Position numbers and translations under genes: made by a program
Assembly (NCBI RefSeq): GCF_003014555.1
Contig: NZ_PYGE01000020.1
Coordinates: forward strand, 1 to 64,000
DNA length: 64,000 nt
Reading direction: 5' to 3'
From: Haloactinopolyspora alba
GTDB lineage: Bacteria; Actinomycetota; Actinomycetes; Jiangellales; Jiangellaceae
Shown here: piece after piece, positions 1-9,045 of the stretch
How positions within the stretch are numbered: the stretch's first letter is position 1
How the letters are laid out: each line of letters starts with the position of its first letter
Notes under the pieces: model-generated
What the model saw: the letters and a program-made list of their open reading frames with translations, nothing else
Databases searched by the model: none
What the model was told of the DNA's origin: nothing

Positions 1-1
1 C

Positions 2-232
2 CACACCATCGTCTACCCCCTCGGCGGCACCGACGCATGCAACCTCGGCCTGTTCTGCCGCCACCACCACCTGCTCAAACACCACACCCGCTGGCGAGTC
101 GAACAACCCCACCCCGGCACCTTCGTCTGGACCAGCCCCACCGGCCGCACCACCACCATCACCCCCGAACAAACCCCCACCCCACAACCACACGACACCA
201 CCACCGACCCACCCGAGCCCCCACCGTTCTGA
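2..232 (+). CDS. HNH endonuclease of the 13E12/DUF222 type, C-terminal fragment
   Basis: The open frame enters from the left edge and ends at TGA 230-232, so only about 76 C-terminal residues are present. Visible are the second half of an HNH nuclease motif (CNLGLFCRHHHLLKH) and the typical following W-x-V-x-x-P-H-P-G-x-F-x-W-x-S-P-x-G-R segment of the DUF222/13E12 repeat family, then a Pro/Thr/His-rich tail. These proteins are abundant in actinobacteria, often in many genomic copies, and are thought to be mobile-associated nucleases; their substrate is not established. The N-terminal DUF222 part lies outside the window, so the true length and intactness cannot be judged. The family assignment rests on the HNH half-motif and on this tail pattern. 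Confidence 0.8.
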   Translation, partial: HTIVYPLGGTDACNLGLFCRHHHLLKHHTRWRVEQPHPGTFVWTSPTGRTTTITPEQTPTPQPHDTTTDPPEPPPF

Positions 233-253
233 CACCACGCACAGGAGCACGAC

Positions 254-316
254 ATGGGCTGGCACGATCGCAGGAGTGATCACTTGAGCCGCACCGTCGC
301 CGGATCTAGCGTTTGA
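254..316 (+). CDS. Possible 20-codon leader ORF before the YjbR gene
   Basis: An ATG at 254 is preceded by a good ribosome-binding site (AGGAG at 243-247) and opens a 20-residue frame ending in TGA 314-316, two bases before the probable ATG of the YjbR gene at 319. The downstream gene has no clear Shine-Dalgarno of its own, so translation of this short frame could deliver ribosomes to it. The peptide (begins MGWHDRRSDH) has no recognisable domain. The frame also contains the perfect 10-bp palindrome AGTGATCACT. The alternative is that the RBS match is fortuitous. Confidence 0.3.
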   Translation: MGWHDRRSDHLSRTVAGSSV

Positions 317-318
317 CG

Positions 319-699
319 ATGACCCATCCGCGCATGTACAGCGACGACGACCCGTACCTTGCGGAGCTGCGGCGCGTGTGCCTGGCGTTCCCGGAGGCCG
401 CCGAGGTCGAGGCGTGGGGACGGCCGACCTTCCGTGCCGGCAAGAAGATGTTCGCCCTGTTCGGTGGGGACGACGAACACCCGTATGCCGTCATCGTCAA
501 AGCCGACCCTGCGGAACGCCGCGCCCTGCTGGACGACGGGCGGTTCTACGTACCTCCGTACCACGGGCCCAGCGGATGGGTGGCTCTCGACTTCACCGCA
601 GCCGACGTCGACTGGGACGAGGTTCGCGAGCTGGTCGACGCGTCGTACCGGCAAGTAGCGCTGAAGCGGATGCTCACCGCTCTCGACTCGGCCGGCTGA
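319..699 (+). CDS. MmcQ/YjbR family DNA-binding-like protein
   Basis: The predicted 126-residue protein matches the MmcQ/YjbR (CyaY-like fold) family over its whole length: an N-terminal helix pair with LAFPEAAEVEAWGRPTFR, a central sheet with KKMFALFGG and YAVIVKAD, and the C-terminal PPYHGPSGWVALDF and DWDEVRELVDASYRQVA segments. E. coli YjbR is structurally related to DNA-binding folds, but the cellular role of the family is unknown. I start at ATG 319; an in-frame TTG at 313 and ATG at 334 are alternatives and none has a convincing ribosome-binding site. It stands alone between the HNH fragment and the antiporter pair, and nothing in the context suggests a pathway. Confidence 0.85.
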   Translation: MTHPRMYSDDDPYLAELRRVCLAFPEAAEVEAWGRPTFRAGKKMFALFGGDDEHPYAVIVKADPAERRALLDDGRFYVPPYHGPSGWVALDFTAADVDWDEVRELVDASYRQVALKRMLTALDSAG

Positions 700-766
700 C
701 CCGTGCGTCACCGATTCGGCCGGCTGCGCCACCGTCCGGCGAAGGCGCCGGGTACGCTCGGTTGAC

Positions 767-1261
767 GTGGGAGTTCGCGTAGAGCAGGTCGATCTTCCGG
801 GCATCGGTGTCCGGCACGACGTCGTCACCGAGGACGGCCGTCAGGTCAGCGTCGTCGCGCACCGCTCGGGTGAACGGACGCTCGGATTCACCGACGCCGA
901 CGATCCCGACGCTTGCACGGCTTCGGTGTCGTTGACCGAAGAAGAGGCCGCCGCGGTCGCCGACGTGCTCGGCGCCGCCGTCGTCCTCAGCCGGCTCTCC
1001 GAACTGCGCGACCAGGCCGCCGGGCTGTTCACCGAGCAGATTCAGGTCCCGACAGGGTCGCCGTACGTCGGGCGGCCGCTGAGCGCCACGCAGGCGCGCA
1101 CCCGCACCGGCGCCTCCGTCGTCGCACTTCTCCGCGACGACGACGTCATCGCTTCCCCGGGCCCGGACGTGGTGTTCGCCGCCGGCGACACGATCGTCGC
1201 GGTCGGGACGCGCTCCGGACTGGACGCACTCGCACAGATCGTCGCCGCCGGCCCGAGCTGA
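767..1261 (+). CDS. KhtT-like regulatory subunit of a cation/proton antiporter (TrkA-C domain)
   Basis: The 164-residue protein starts at GTG 767. Its N-terminal half (residues 1-80) resembles the KhtT N-terminal domain and its C-terminal half (about 95-162) is a TrkA-C/RCK-C ligand-binding domain, seen in the pattern VVALLRDDDVIASPGPDVVFAAGDTIVAVGT split over two strands. In Bacillus, KhtT is a peripheral subunit that gates the KhtU K+(NH4+)/H+ antiporter, with the RCK-C domain sensing a nucleotide or ions. The gene lies 15 bp upstream of the membrane subunit and is surely co-transcribed with it. The likely role is gating K+ efflux in alkaline or electrophile stress; ion specificity cannot be read from the sequence. 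Confidence 0.85.
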   Translation: MGVRVEQVDLPGIGVRHDVVTEDGRQVSVVAHRSGERTLGFTDADDPDACTASVSLTEEEAAAVADVLGAAVVLSRLSELRDQAAGLFTEQIQVPTGSPYVGRPLSATQARTRTGASVVALLRDDDVIASPGPDVVFAAGDTIVAVGTRSGLDALAQIVAAGPS

Positions 1262-1276
1262 CGGCCGCGGCGCCCC

Positions 1277-2461
1277 ATGCACGAAACAACGATGCTGCTC
1301 ATCGAGGTGGGCGCGCTGCTGCTCGGCATCGGGTTGCTGGGCCGCCTGGCCGGACGGATCGGCCTGTCCCCCATCCCGGTGTATCTGGCGGCAGGGCTGG
1401 CCTTCGGCCAGGGCGGGCTGGCGCCGCTGTCGGCGGGTGCCGAGTTCTTCGAGGTCGGTTCCGAGATCGGCGTGATCCTGCTGCTGGTCATGCTCGGCCT
1501 GGAGTACTCCGCGGACGAACTGGTGACGAACATCCGCCGCTCCGCCCTGGCCGGCGTGCTGGACGGGGTGCTCAACGCGCTGCCTGGCGCCGCGTTCGCG
1601 CTGCTGCTCGGCTGGGGCCCGGTCGCGGCGGTGGCCCTCGCCGGCATCACCTGGATCTCGTCCTCGGGCGTCATCGCGAAGGTCCTGCGCGACCTGGGGC
1701 GGCTGAGCAACCGCGAAACGCCGGTCGTGCTGTCCATCCTCGTGATCGAAGACCTCGCGATGGCCTTCTACCTGCCGGTGCTGTCCGCTTTGGTGGTCGG
1801 CGCCGGCCTCCTGGAAGGCACCCGGACGCTGGTGATCGCCGTCGCCGCGGTGGTGCTCATCCTTTACCTGGCGCTGCGGCACGGGCACCTCATCTCCACC
1901 CTGTTCAGCCCGAAGGAGCCGGAGTCGCTGCTGCTCGGAGTTCTGGGACTGACCATGCTGGTGGCCGGGCTCGCCGACCGGGTCAACGTGTCGGCGGCGG
2001 TCGGCGCCTTCCTGGTCGGCATCGCGATCTCCGGTCCGGTCGCGTTGCACGCATCGCAGGTGCTCACGCCGTTGCGTGATCTGTTCGCCGCGGTGTTCTT
2101 CGTGTTCTTCGGCCTGGCGACCGACCTGGGCGAAGTGGTGCCGGTTCTGGTGCCGGCGCTTGCGCTGGCTGTGGTGACCATGGCAACGAAGGTGCTCACC
2201 GGCTACTTCGCGGCTCGACGTGCCGGCATCGCGGTGCCCGGGCGCTGGCGTACCGGGCTCGTGCTGACGCCACGTGGCGAGTTCTCCGTGGTCATCGCCG
2301 GCTTGGCGGTCAGCGCCGGGGTGGAGCCGCGGCTGGCCGCGATGGCGACGGCATACGTGCTGATCACCGTGGTGGGTGGGCCGCTGCTGGCGCGGTTGCC
2401 GGACTCCGCGCGATTCAAGGCCGCCGTGCGTCGACGCCGCGAGGTGCGCGCGCTCACCTGA
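1277..2461 (+). CDS. CPA2-type cation:proton antiporter, KhtU-like membrane subunit
   Basis: A 394-residue integral membrane protein with about twelve hydrophobic segments and the Na+/H+ exchanger (CPA2) fold. Recognisable family features are [19 protein letters not shown] near the N-terminus, the discontinuous-helix region [12 protein letters not shown], the [11 protein letters not shown] segment, and the motif [13 protein letters not shown] carrying the ED pair characteristic of CPA2 transporters. It ends shortly after the last membrane helix with a basic tail and has no fused cytosolic RCK domain; that function is supplied by the KhtT-like gene just upstream. It ends in an 8-bp tail-to-tail overlap with the alcohol dehydrogenase gene on the other strand. 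Expected to exchange K+ for protons at the cytoplasmic membrane. Confidence 0.88.
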   Translation: MHETTMLLIEVGALLLGIGLLGRLAGRIGLSPIPVYLAAGLAFGQGGLAPLSAGAEFFEVGSEIGVILLLVMLGLEYSADELVTNIRRSALAGVLDGVLNALPGAAFALLLGWGPVAAVALAGITWISSSGVIAKVLRDLGRLSNRETPVVLSILVIEDLAMAFYLPVLSALVVGAGLLEGTRTLVIAVAAVVLILYLALRHGHLISTLFSPKEPESLLLGVLGLTMLVAGLADRVNVSAAVGAFLVGIAISGPVALHASQVLTPLRDLFAAVFFVFFGLATDLGEVVPVLVPALALAVVTMATKVLTGYFAARRAGIAVPGRWRTGLVLTPRGEFSVVIAGLAVSAGVEPRLAAMATAYVLITVVGGPLLARLPDSARFKAAVRRRREVRALT

Positions 2462-3476
2462 CCGGCGCCGGCACCAGCACGGCCGCACCGTGCACGGAAC
2501 CGGCGGCCAGGTCGGTCAGTGCACGCTCGGCGCCGTCGAGCGGATACTCGGTGGTACTCACGCGCAGCCGGTGCCGGCCGGCGAAGTCGAGGAAGCTGCG
2601 CGCGTCCGCGCGGGTGTTCGCCGTGACGCTGCGCACCTGCCGCTCCTGGAACAGGTGCCGCTGGTAGTCAAGCGACGGGATGTCGCTCAGATGGATGCCC
2701 GCGATGGACAGCGTGCCGCCGCGGTCGAGCGCCTCGAGAGCAGGTGGGACCAGTTCACCCACGGGCGCGAACAGTACGGCCGCGTCGAGCGGTTCCGGTG
2801 GCGGGTCGGTCGCGGCGCCGGCCGAGGCCGCGCCGAGTTCCAGCGCGAGCCGCTGTGCCTGCTCGCTGCGGGTCAGCACGTGCACGACGACGCCGTCGGC
2901 CAATGCGACCTGCGCGGCCAGATGGGCGCTGGCGCCGAAGCCGTAGATGCCCAGCCGGCCGCCTGACGGCACCTCGGCGCGCATCAACGCCCGATACCCG
3001 ATGATGCCGGCGCACAGTAGCGGCGCCAGCTCGACGTCGGTGTACCCGTCCGGCAACGCGAGCGCGTAGGCGGCCGGTACCGTCGCGAACTCCGCATAGC
3101 CGCCGTCGGCGTCCCAGCCGGTGTAGGCGGAATCCGGGCACAGGTTCTCGTCGCCGCGGGTGCAGTACCGGCACGCGCCACAGGTACCGCGCAGCCAGGC
3201 GATGCCGACCCGGTCGCCGGAGACGAACCCGGTGTCGTGGCCGCCCGGCTCGACCACCTCGCCGACGACCTCGTGACCGGGCACGACGTGCCGCCGGTGG
3301 ACCTGCAGGTCGCCTTCGGCGACATGCAGGTCAGTGCGGCAGACGCCGCAGGCCAGGACCCGGACCAGCAGTTCGTCAGGCCCCGGCCGCGGCGCCGGCT
3401 CGTCGGTGAGCTCCAGCGGATGCGAGGCCATCGGACCGGGTTCGCGCACCCGCCACGCTCGCTGCCGCGACGGCAT
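2454..3476 (-). CDS. Zinc-dependent alcohol dehydrogenase family protein
   Basis: A 340-residue MDR-superfamily protein. The catalytic zinc motif is present as GVC (C46) and PGHE (H68); the structural zinc site is complete with four cysteines at 99, 102, 105 and 113 ([15 protein letters not shown]). The Rossmann segment carries [12 protein letters not shown] near residue 185. The arrangement and the HLSDIPSL segment match the actinobacterial zinc-binding alcohol dehydrogenase subfamily that reduces or oxidises short alcohols/aldehydes with NAD(P). ATG at 3476. The gene is convergent with the antiporter and shares 8 bp with it; the degenerate Uma2 gene lies 3 bp upstream and ends just before it. 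The physiological substrate is unknown. Confidence 0.88.
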   Translation of the reverse strand: MPSRQRAWRVREPGPMASHPLELTDEPAPRPGPDELLVRVLACGVCRTDLHVAEGDLQVHRRHVVPGHEVVGEVVEPGGHDTGFVSGDRVGIAWLRGTCGACRYCTRGDENLCPDSAYTGWDADGGYAEFATVPAAYALALPDGYTDVELAPLLCAGIIGYRALMRAEVPSGGRLGIYGFGASAHLAAQVALADGVVVHVLTRSEQAQRLALELGAASAGAATDPPPEPLDAAVLFAPVGELVPPALEALDRGGTLSIAGIHLSDIPSLDYQRHLFQERQVRSVTANTRADARSFLDFAGRHRLRVSTTEYPLDGAERALTDLAAGSVHGAAVLVPAPVR

Positions 3477-3479
3477 CGG

Positions 3480-3860
3480 TCAGTCCAGTCTCAGCAGCCC
3501 GCCGACGTCGACGGTCATCGGCGCCGGACGGCGCACCTCGGCGCTGTCACCGCCGCGCGCCGCCTCCACGTACACGCCGTCGACCAGGTCGTACGCGACG
3601 AAGCGCGCCTCGGCCGCGGCGTCCGGGTCGATGACCCAGTACGACGGGATGCCCGCCTCCTGATACTCGGCGAACTTCATGCCCGCATCGAGCATCGCCG
3701 CCAGCCGATACGCCGCGATCTGGTGCAAAGGCAGTGCGCGTGGACTCACCACGAGCACCCCGTCCACCAGCTCGTACTGCCTGCTGGCCTCGGACTCCTC
3801 GATGCCATCCCACTCGTCGACAGTCAGGAGGTGATCCGGCACCGGAAGGTCCGCCGTCAT
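3480..3860 (-). pseudogene. Uma2-family endonuclease gene with an internal in-frame deletion
   Basis: The 126-residue product has the N-terminal LTVDEWDGI and YELVDGVLVVSPRALPLHQ of the Uma2 (DUF820, PD-(D/E)XK) family and its C-terminal KFAEYQEAGIPSYWVIDP region, but jumps from RLAAMLDA directly to GMKFAEY. In full-length relatives about 60 residues lie between, including the Asp and the E-V-x-S strand of the nuclease active site, which are therefore missing. The frame stays open on both sides, so this is a clean in-frame loss rather than a frameshift. ATG 3860 has the Shine-Dalgarno GGAGG nine bases upstream; an in-frame ATG at 3887 is less likely. It may be translated but should be catalytically dead. 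The family comparison is from memory. Confidence 0.7.
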
Positions 3861-3966
3861 CTCGCCCTCCACCGTTCTCGCCCTCATGACTGCCGAGTAT
3901 GGGCCCAACGATACGCGCAGCTGCGGTGCGCACGGTTGCCCTGAGCGAGTGAGCGGTTGCCCTGCC

Positions 3967-4833
3967 TCAGCCGGCGTTCGGCCCGCCCCCGACGGACGAC
4001 CCGGGCAGCAGCACGTCCGCACTGACCGGCCGGTGGTCGGACGCGTCGGTGGCCACCACGGCCGCCGTGCGGGTCACCACGTCACCGGAGGTGAGGACGT
4101 AGTCGATGCGGGTCCGCGGATCGTCACCCGGGTAGGTGGAACCGTCACCGACACCCGCTTCCTCCCACGAGTCGACCAGGCCGTCCATCAGTTCGCCGAT
4201 CTCGGGCGACCGCGGCGTGGCGTTGAGGTCGCCGAGCAGGATCACCGACTCGTCGGGCTCGCCGATCAGCTCCTCGACCGCCGCGACCTGGTCCAGCCGT
4301 TCGGCGGCGTCATCGTGCTGCAGATGGGTGTTGTACACCTGGATCCAGATGCCGCGCACGTTGATGTGGGCCCGCAGCAGGCCACGCTGCTCGCTGCCTT
4401 CGTACTGCGGGAGGAACGTGTTGTCCCAGTCGCGGATCGGCCGTTCACTCAGGATGGCGGTGCCGTACTGCCGGCGCGGCGCTCCGGGCTCGCGCGGGTC
4501 GCGGTCGAGGTTGGCGCCGTAGACGACGTGCATGTTCAGCTCTCGGGCGAGCCAGGCGGCCTGGTCGACGAAGTCGCTGCGCTCGGACCAGTGCCGGTCG
4601 ACCTCCTGCAGCCCGACGACGTCCGCGCCCTCGGATTTCACCACGTCGGCGATGCGCTGCAGATCGAGCCGGCCGTCGGTGCCGACGCCGTGGTGGATGT
4701 TGAAGCTCATCACCGACAACGGCCGGTCCCGCGCTGACGGGTCGGCGGTTGCCGCGGGAGTGCTGGTCACTGTGGCGACCATAGCCGTCACCAGCGCGAC
4801 GATCGCGGCCAGGGCACTGCGTCGAATCCGCAT
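3967..4833 (-). CDS. Secreted endonuclease/exonuclease/phosphatase (EEP) family protein
   Basis: A 288-residue protein with a Sec signal peptide (residues 1 to about 31, MRIRRSALAAIVALVTAM then an Ala-rich cleavage region) followed by a complete EEP fold. All hallmark residues are visible: N in MSFNIHHG, E in GLQEVDRHW, H in VYNTHLQHD, D and N in LLGDLNATP, D in RIDYVLTSGD and the final DH in ASDHRPV. The family includes DNase I, exonuclease III and phosphodiesterases acting on sphingomyelin or inositol phosphates; the substrate cannot be chosen from sequence. Being exported, it may scavenge phosphate or nucleotides outside the cell. It stands downstream of the large caspase/helicase gene on the same strand, separated by 84 bp. 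Confidence 0.88.
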   Translation of the reverse strand: MRIRRSALAAIVALVTAMVATVTSTPAATADPSARDRPLSVMSFNIHHGVGTDGRLDLQRIADVVKSEGADVVGLQEVDRHWSERSDFVDQAAWLARELNMHVVYGANLDRDPREPGAPRRQYGTAILSERPIRDWDNTFLPQYEGSEQRGLLRAHINVRGIWIQVYNTHLQHDDAAERLDQVAAVEELIGEPDESVILLGDLNATPRSPEIGELMDGLVDSWEEAGVGDGSTYPGDDPRTRIDYVLTSGDVVTRTAAVVATDASDHRPVSADVLLPGSSVGGGPNAG

Positions 4834-4917
4834 GAGCGTCCTCTCGACGTCCGGACATGAGTGACGTCGATCTTGCCGGGCCGTGGTGACGAGCGGGAGA
4901 ACCGCGCCCGAACGGTC

Positions 4918-7900
4918 TCAGTCGATCAGTCCCGGCACGGCCCCGCCGGAACGCACCTGCCAGGCGGGCACCCGCAGTACACGCGTGACGGGGCCGAGCG
5001 CCGGTTCGGTCTCCGGCCGCACACCGTCGAGCAGCCGGCGGCGCCCGAACATGCGGCGCAGATGCCGTGCCGGATCCTCGTTCGGCGCCACGCCACGGTC
5101 GAGCAGCACCGCCGTCGTCCCGTCCTCCGTACCGACCAGCAGGTCGCACCGGTAGCCGTCGAGCACCGCGTTCGATTCGATCCGGGTGTAACCGGCGTCG
5201 GCCAGGCGCCGCGAGAGCAGTTCGGCCACCCCGTCGGCCGCCACCGGATCGTCCGCCGCCTCGGGCGGCAACGGCCGGACGTGGAAGGACCGCACCGAGG
5301 ACCTCCGCGCCAGGTCCCGCGCGATGCCCGCCCGAGAGGTCCAGAACGCGTGGTGGCCGACGGTCACCACGTGCGACCGCGCCCGGGTCAGCGCCGCGTT
5401 CCACAGCTGGGCGTGCGACTCGACCCAGCGCACGGTCTGCGTGGGCGCCTCGGCGCCGACGACGAGCGAGACGACGACGGCGTCGCACATACCGATCTCG
5501 GGGTCGTCCAACGACCCGACCGGCACCGGCTCGAACCGGAACATCGAGCGCAGCTCCGCCGCCTGGGCGCGGAACGGGGTCAGCACGCCGACCGTGGCAC
5601 CGTCCGGCAGCTGGTCGCGCAGCTCGTTCACCGCCCACACGACGCGGTCGATCTCGGCCTGGTTCCGCCACGACCCGCCGTTCGGACCACGCTCCGGCGT
5701 CCCGTGCACGTCCTCCCACAGCAGCAACGTCGACTGCCCGGTCTCCGGATCGTGCGCCCGCCGCAGCGTGCGGACGTCCGTGACGACGGTCAGACGGCCG
5801 TCGTAGAACACCTCGTCGACGATGCGGGCGATCCGCGGATGGCAGCCGTCGTGCTGGTCCAGCAGCGCCACCTCGCGCACGCGTGCCGCCGCGGCGTCGT
5901 AGGCGGAGTCGGTCCGGTGGGTGAGGCGGCGCTCCTCGAGCCAGCTCGCGCTCAGCCCGGCGTGCTCACGAGCGGCGCGCTGACGGTGATCGCCGATCGG
6001 TGCCGGTTCCCCGCGCCGCGCCGGGTCACCCAGGACCAGCGCGCGCCGGCCACGGAACAGCAGCGGCAGCATCGCCGCGACCGGCACGTCGTGCGCCTCG
6101 TCGACGATCACCAGGTCGAACAGGCCGGGCTCCATGGCCAGCTGGTCCGCCCCGTCGACCGTGACGGCCCACCCTCCGAGCGCGCCGGCCAGCTCCCGCT
6201 GACTCTTCCGCCGGTCGCGCCCGCCCGGCTCGAGCGCGGCCCGCCGGGCATCCAGCGCGGACCGTGCCCGGACGGTGCGTTCGGCCACGACCGCCGCGAC
6301 GAGCTCTTCGGACAACTCGGCACAGCGCCGCGTGAGCGCGTCGCCGGAACTCTCCATGTCCTCGTCCGACACCCGGGCGACAGCCGAGCGCACCTCGCGG
6401 ACGCGCAGCTCGGCCCGGGCGAACAGCAGCAGAGCGTCGAAGACGTCCGCGTCGTCGTGTGCCGCACGCAGCACGGACGGCTCCACCACGTCGGCGCCGG
6501 CGGCACGCAGGTACGCCGCCGCTGCACGACCGCGACGGCGATCGTGCAGCACCTTCGCGCTGCCCAGCGAGCGGGCGCGCTCGATCCACGCGCGCAGCGC
6601 CGCGTCGTCGTCGGGCCACGCGGACTCCAGCACGGCGACGTCCAGCCCGATCCGCTCGGCCGCGGCGGCCCGTGCGGAACAGGTCTTGCGCAGCGTCGCC
6701 TCGAGCTCCACCCGCTCGGCCAGGCCGGCACGCCACCCCTCGAGCTCGGCACGAGCGTCGGCGAGCTCGCCGGCCACGGCCGCCGCGGGCCGGTGGTCTC
6801 CGCCGGCACGGGACGAGCGCAGCAGCTCACGCAGCAACTGCTTCTCCTCCGCACGCGCCTGCGCGTCGCCGGTACGGATCAGCGTTCCCGGTGCGAGGGC
6901 GGCGCACCGGTCGACGACCCGGCGCAGCCGCTCGTCCGCGGAGACGAGCAGCACCCGCTGGCCGGCGGCGACCGCGGTGGCCACGGCCGCGACGAGCAGC
7001 CGCTCCTTGCCGGTCCCCGGTGGCGTCGTGGCGACCGTGAGCTGCTGCCTCATCGCGTCCTCGAGGACTGCCGACTGGCTGTCGCCCAGAACCTCCGGCG
7101 TGACCGCGACGGGAACGGAGCTGTCGGCCGGTGCCTCGGCGGCGGTGCGGCCGGCCGGCGCGCCCAGCGGCTCGAGCGCGGTGCCGGCGACGCGATGCGA
7201 CATGTCGGCCAGGGCAGTCAGCTCCGAGCTCGCCGTCGTGGCGCTCGCACGCGTCGACTCCACGTAGAGCACCGCTGCGGCGTTGTGCACGCCGGTCCTG
7301 GTCGCCGTGCCGACGTCGTCACCGGCCAGGACGGCCGGGTCCATCGGCGCCGTCTCGGCGAGCCCGAGGCGCTTCATCAGCTGCCGGACCGCGACGAGCA
7401 TCTGCGTGGTGTCGCCGGGCTCCCAGGTCTGGCGCCAGGACGACAGCACACCGGCCGCCTCCTGCTCGTCCAGACACGCCTGGAGCACCCCGGCATGCGG
7501 CATCACCGGTCCGGTCGGCCGCAGCGCCGCCGCACCTCGCGAGTCGACCGTCACCTCGACCCGCTGCACCAGCAGCGGCGCGACATGGGCGGTCGCCAGC
7601 GGGCTCTCCGAATGACGCCGCCCGCCCCCGGCCAGCGTCACCAGCGGGTACCCGTACCACAGCTCCCGCTCCTTCCAGTCGAACGTGTCCACGCCGTCCG
7701 GAGCGGGAGCGGTCGAATCGGCGCCGGACAGCAGCGTCTCGGCTCCGGAGCCGATCGGGACGTAGCGGTCGGGCGCGTCCCCGCGCGAAGGCAACGCCAC
7801 CGGCGACGGCGCGTCCGCGAGGCAGGCGCGGTAGTAGTGGACCAGGTCGCGCCATCCGGGCAGATCCGTCACACCGCTGCGGGACCAGCGCGTGGCCTTC

Positions 7901-8877
7901 GGCACGGCCGCCAGGGACCGTTCGGTGGTGTCACCGCCGAGCAGGCTCAACGGCCGCACGGCGGAACGGGCGATCACGTGGTTCCCCGGGACCGACAGCG
8001 TCGAGGTCGCGGCCGCGGCCCGCCGCGTCAGGTACTCGGCCAGGTCGTCGGCGGTGACCCACGGGCCCAGCCCGTCCTTCACCCGGCCGCTGCTCAGCCC
8101 TTCGACGACCTCGGCGGTGAACGCGGACGTCCCGATCGTGCCGGCCCCCGTCTCCGGCACTGCGGGCAGGCCCTCCGCGGCCGCGATGACGTACACGCCG
8201 GGTGGTTCCGGTAGCACGACGCCCGTGGTCACGGTGCCGGCCGTGCAGTAGTCCAGCAGCACCACCTTGCTCGGGGCGCGGCACTCCTGGAGCTGGCGGC
8301 GCAGGAAGTCCGCCGGCACGGCGGTGCGCTCGAGGTCCGCCGGGTCGGTGTCCTTGGCGACCAGGTACAGTCGCCCGTCCCGCTCGGACACCGCCGCGTA
8401 GCCGCTGAGATAGACGAGGACGGTGTCCGGGTACTCGCGCTCCTCCAGGAACGTTTCGATGCCGCGCATCATCTGCCCGCGGGTGGCGTCGCCGACCACC
8501 AGGCAGGTGTCCATCATGCCGACGTCCGGACGCTCGAGGACCTGCTTCATGTGCCGGATGCCGGCCCCGGCGGACGCCAGCTCGGGGAAGTCCTCGTGGT
8601 CGTGGACCGCGGTGCCGATCAGCAGCGCGGCGCGGTCACCGGCCGGCAGCTCGTCACGTCCCGCCGGCTCCGGGCGGGTGGCGCACTCCGGGGCCGGCCG
8701 CGGCTCGGGCGCCGGGGCCACCAGGGACGCGGTCGGGACCGGAAGGGTGGAGGCAGGCCGCACGGCGACGAACCGGCCCTCGGTCTGGTGGGTGTCCCGC
8801 AGCGTGCGATGCGGCGTGACAGATCGCGCGTCGCCGGTGTGGTCGGTGCGGACATTCGTCGGTGCCGGGTCGTTCAT
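4918..8877 (-). CDS. Caspase-like, SF1 helicase and nuclease-like fusion with degraded active sites
   Basis: A 1319-residue protein (ATG 8877, Shine-Dalgarno GAGGAG). Residues 80-220 are a caspase-like (C14) domain: the catalytic Cys position is kept (LLDYCTAG, C211) but the expected SGHG histidine is Tyr (YLSGYAAV, Y160). From about residue 600 comes a UPF1/Dna2-like SF1 helicase with a helical insert: Walker A reads PPGTGKERLL (Glu instead of Ser/Thr after the Lys), Walker B VIVDEAHD is intact, the GDPxQ motif reads GDPARRGEP, the QYR motif reads QHDGCHP, and ALTRAR is retained. The last 90 residues resemble a Vsr/DUF559-type nuclease (YRCDLLV) lacking the usual acidic VEcDG. Such fusions are associated with bacterial conflict systems. 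The reading frame is long and intact, so selection for a non-catalytic or altered role is possible. Confidence 0.8.
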   Translation of the reverse strand: MNDPAPTNVRTDHTGDARSVTPHRTLRDTHQTEGRFVAVRPASTLPVPTASLVAPAPEPRPAPECATRPEPAGRDELPAGDRAALLIGTAVHDHEDFPELASAGAGIRHMKQVLERPDVGMMDTCLVVGDATRGQMMRGIETFLEEREYPDTVLVYLSGYAAVSERDGRLYLVAKDTDPADLERTAVPADFLRRQLQECRAPSKVVLLDYCTAGTVTTGVVLPEPPGVYVIAAAEGLPAVPETGAGTIGTSAFTAEVVEGLSSGRVKDGLGPWVTADDLAEYLTRRAAAATSTLSVPGNHVIARSAVRPLSLLGGDTTERSLAAVPKATRWSRSGVTDLPGWRDLVHYYRACLADAPSPVALPSRGDAPDRYVPIGSGAETLLSGADSTAPAPDGVDTFDWKERELWYGYPLVTLAGGGRRHSESPLATAHVAPLLVQRVEVTVDSRGAAALRPTGPVMPHAGVLQACLDEQEAAGVLSSWRQTWEPGDTTQMLVAVRQLMKRLGLAETAPMDPAVLAGDDVGTATRTGVHNAAAVLYVESTRASATTASSELTALADMSHRVAGTALEPLGAPAGRTAAEAPADSSVPVAVTPEVLGDSQSAVLEDAMRQQLTVATTPPGTGKERLLVAAVATAVAAGQRVLLVSADERLRRVVDRCAALAPGTLIRTGDAQARAEEKQLLRELLRSSRAGGDHRPAAAVAGELADARAELEGWRAGLAERVELEATLRKTCSARAAAAERIGLDVAVLESAWPDDDAALRAWIERARSLGSAKVLHDRRRGRAAAAYLRAAGADVVEPSVLRAAHDDADVFDALLLFARAELRVREVRSAVARVSDEDMESSGDALTRRCAELSEELVAAVVAERTVRARSALDARRAALEPGGRDRRKSQRELAGALGGWAVTVDGADQLAMEPGLFDLVIVDEAHDVPVAAMLPLLFRGRRALVLGDPARRGEPAPIGDHRQRAAREHAGLSASWLEERRLTHRTDSAYDAAAARVREVALLDQHDGCHPRIARIVDEVFYDGRLTVVTDVRTLRRAHDPETGQSTLLLWEDVHGTPERGPNGGSWRNQAEIDRVVWAVNELRDQLPDGATVGVLTPFRAQAAELRSMFRFEPVPVGSLDDPEIGMCDAVVVSLVVGAEAPTQTVRWVESHAQLWNAALTRARSHVVTVGHHAFWTSRAGIARDLARRSSVRSFHVRPLPPEAADDPVAADGVAELLSRRLADAGYTRIESNAVLDGYRCDLLVGTEDGTTAVLLDRGVAPNEDPARHLRRMFGRRRLLDGVRPETEPALGPVTRVLRVPAWQVRSGGAVPGLID

Positions 8878-9045
8878 CGGGCTCCTCGCCTACGGCATGG
8901 CGGCGGTAGGCCGCGCACCTGCGGATCTCTCGCAGACTAAGTACGCAACGCGCCCTATGTCGGACCTTGGTGGAAATTGGGCCGAACACCCGATGGGGCC
9001 TCGGACGAGGGGCTCGGCGGTGCTCAGCGCCCCGTCCGGGATCCG

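Noticed and set aside
674-2488. A 604-codon minus-strand frame across the antiporter genes
   Set aside because: It covers two clear plus-strand genes, has no domains and an unrealistic composition.
4861-8214. A 1117-codon open frame on the plus strand opposite the caspase/helicase gene
   Set aside because: It is an antisense shadow caused by high GC: Arg/Pro/His-rich composition, no domains, while the minus strand encodes recognisable helicase motifs.
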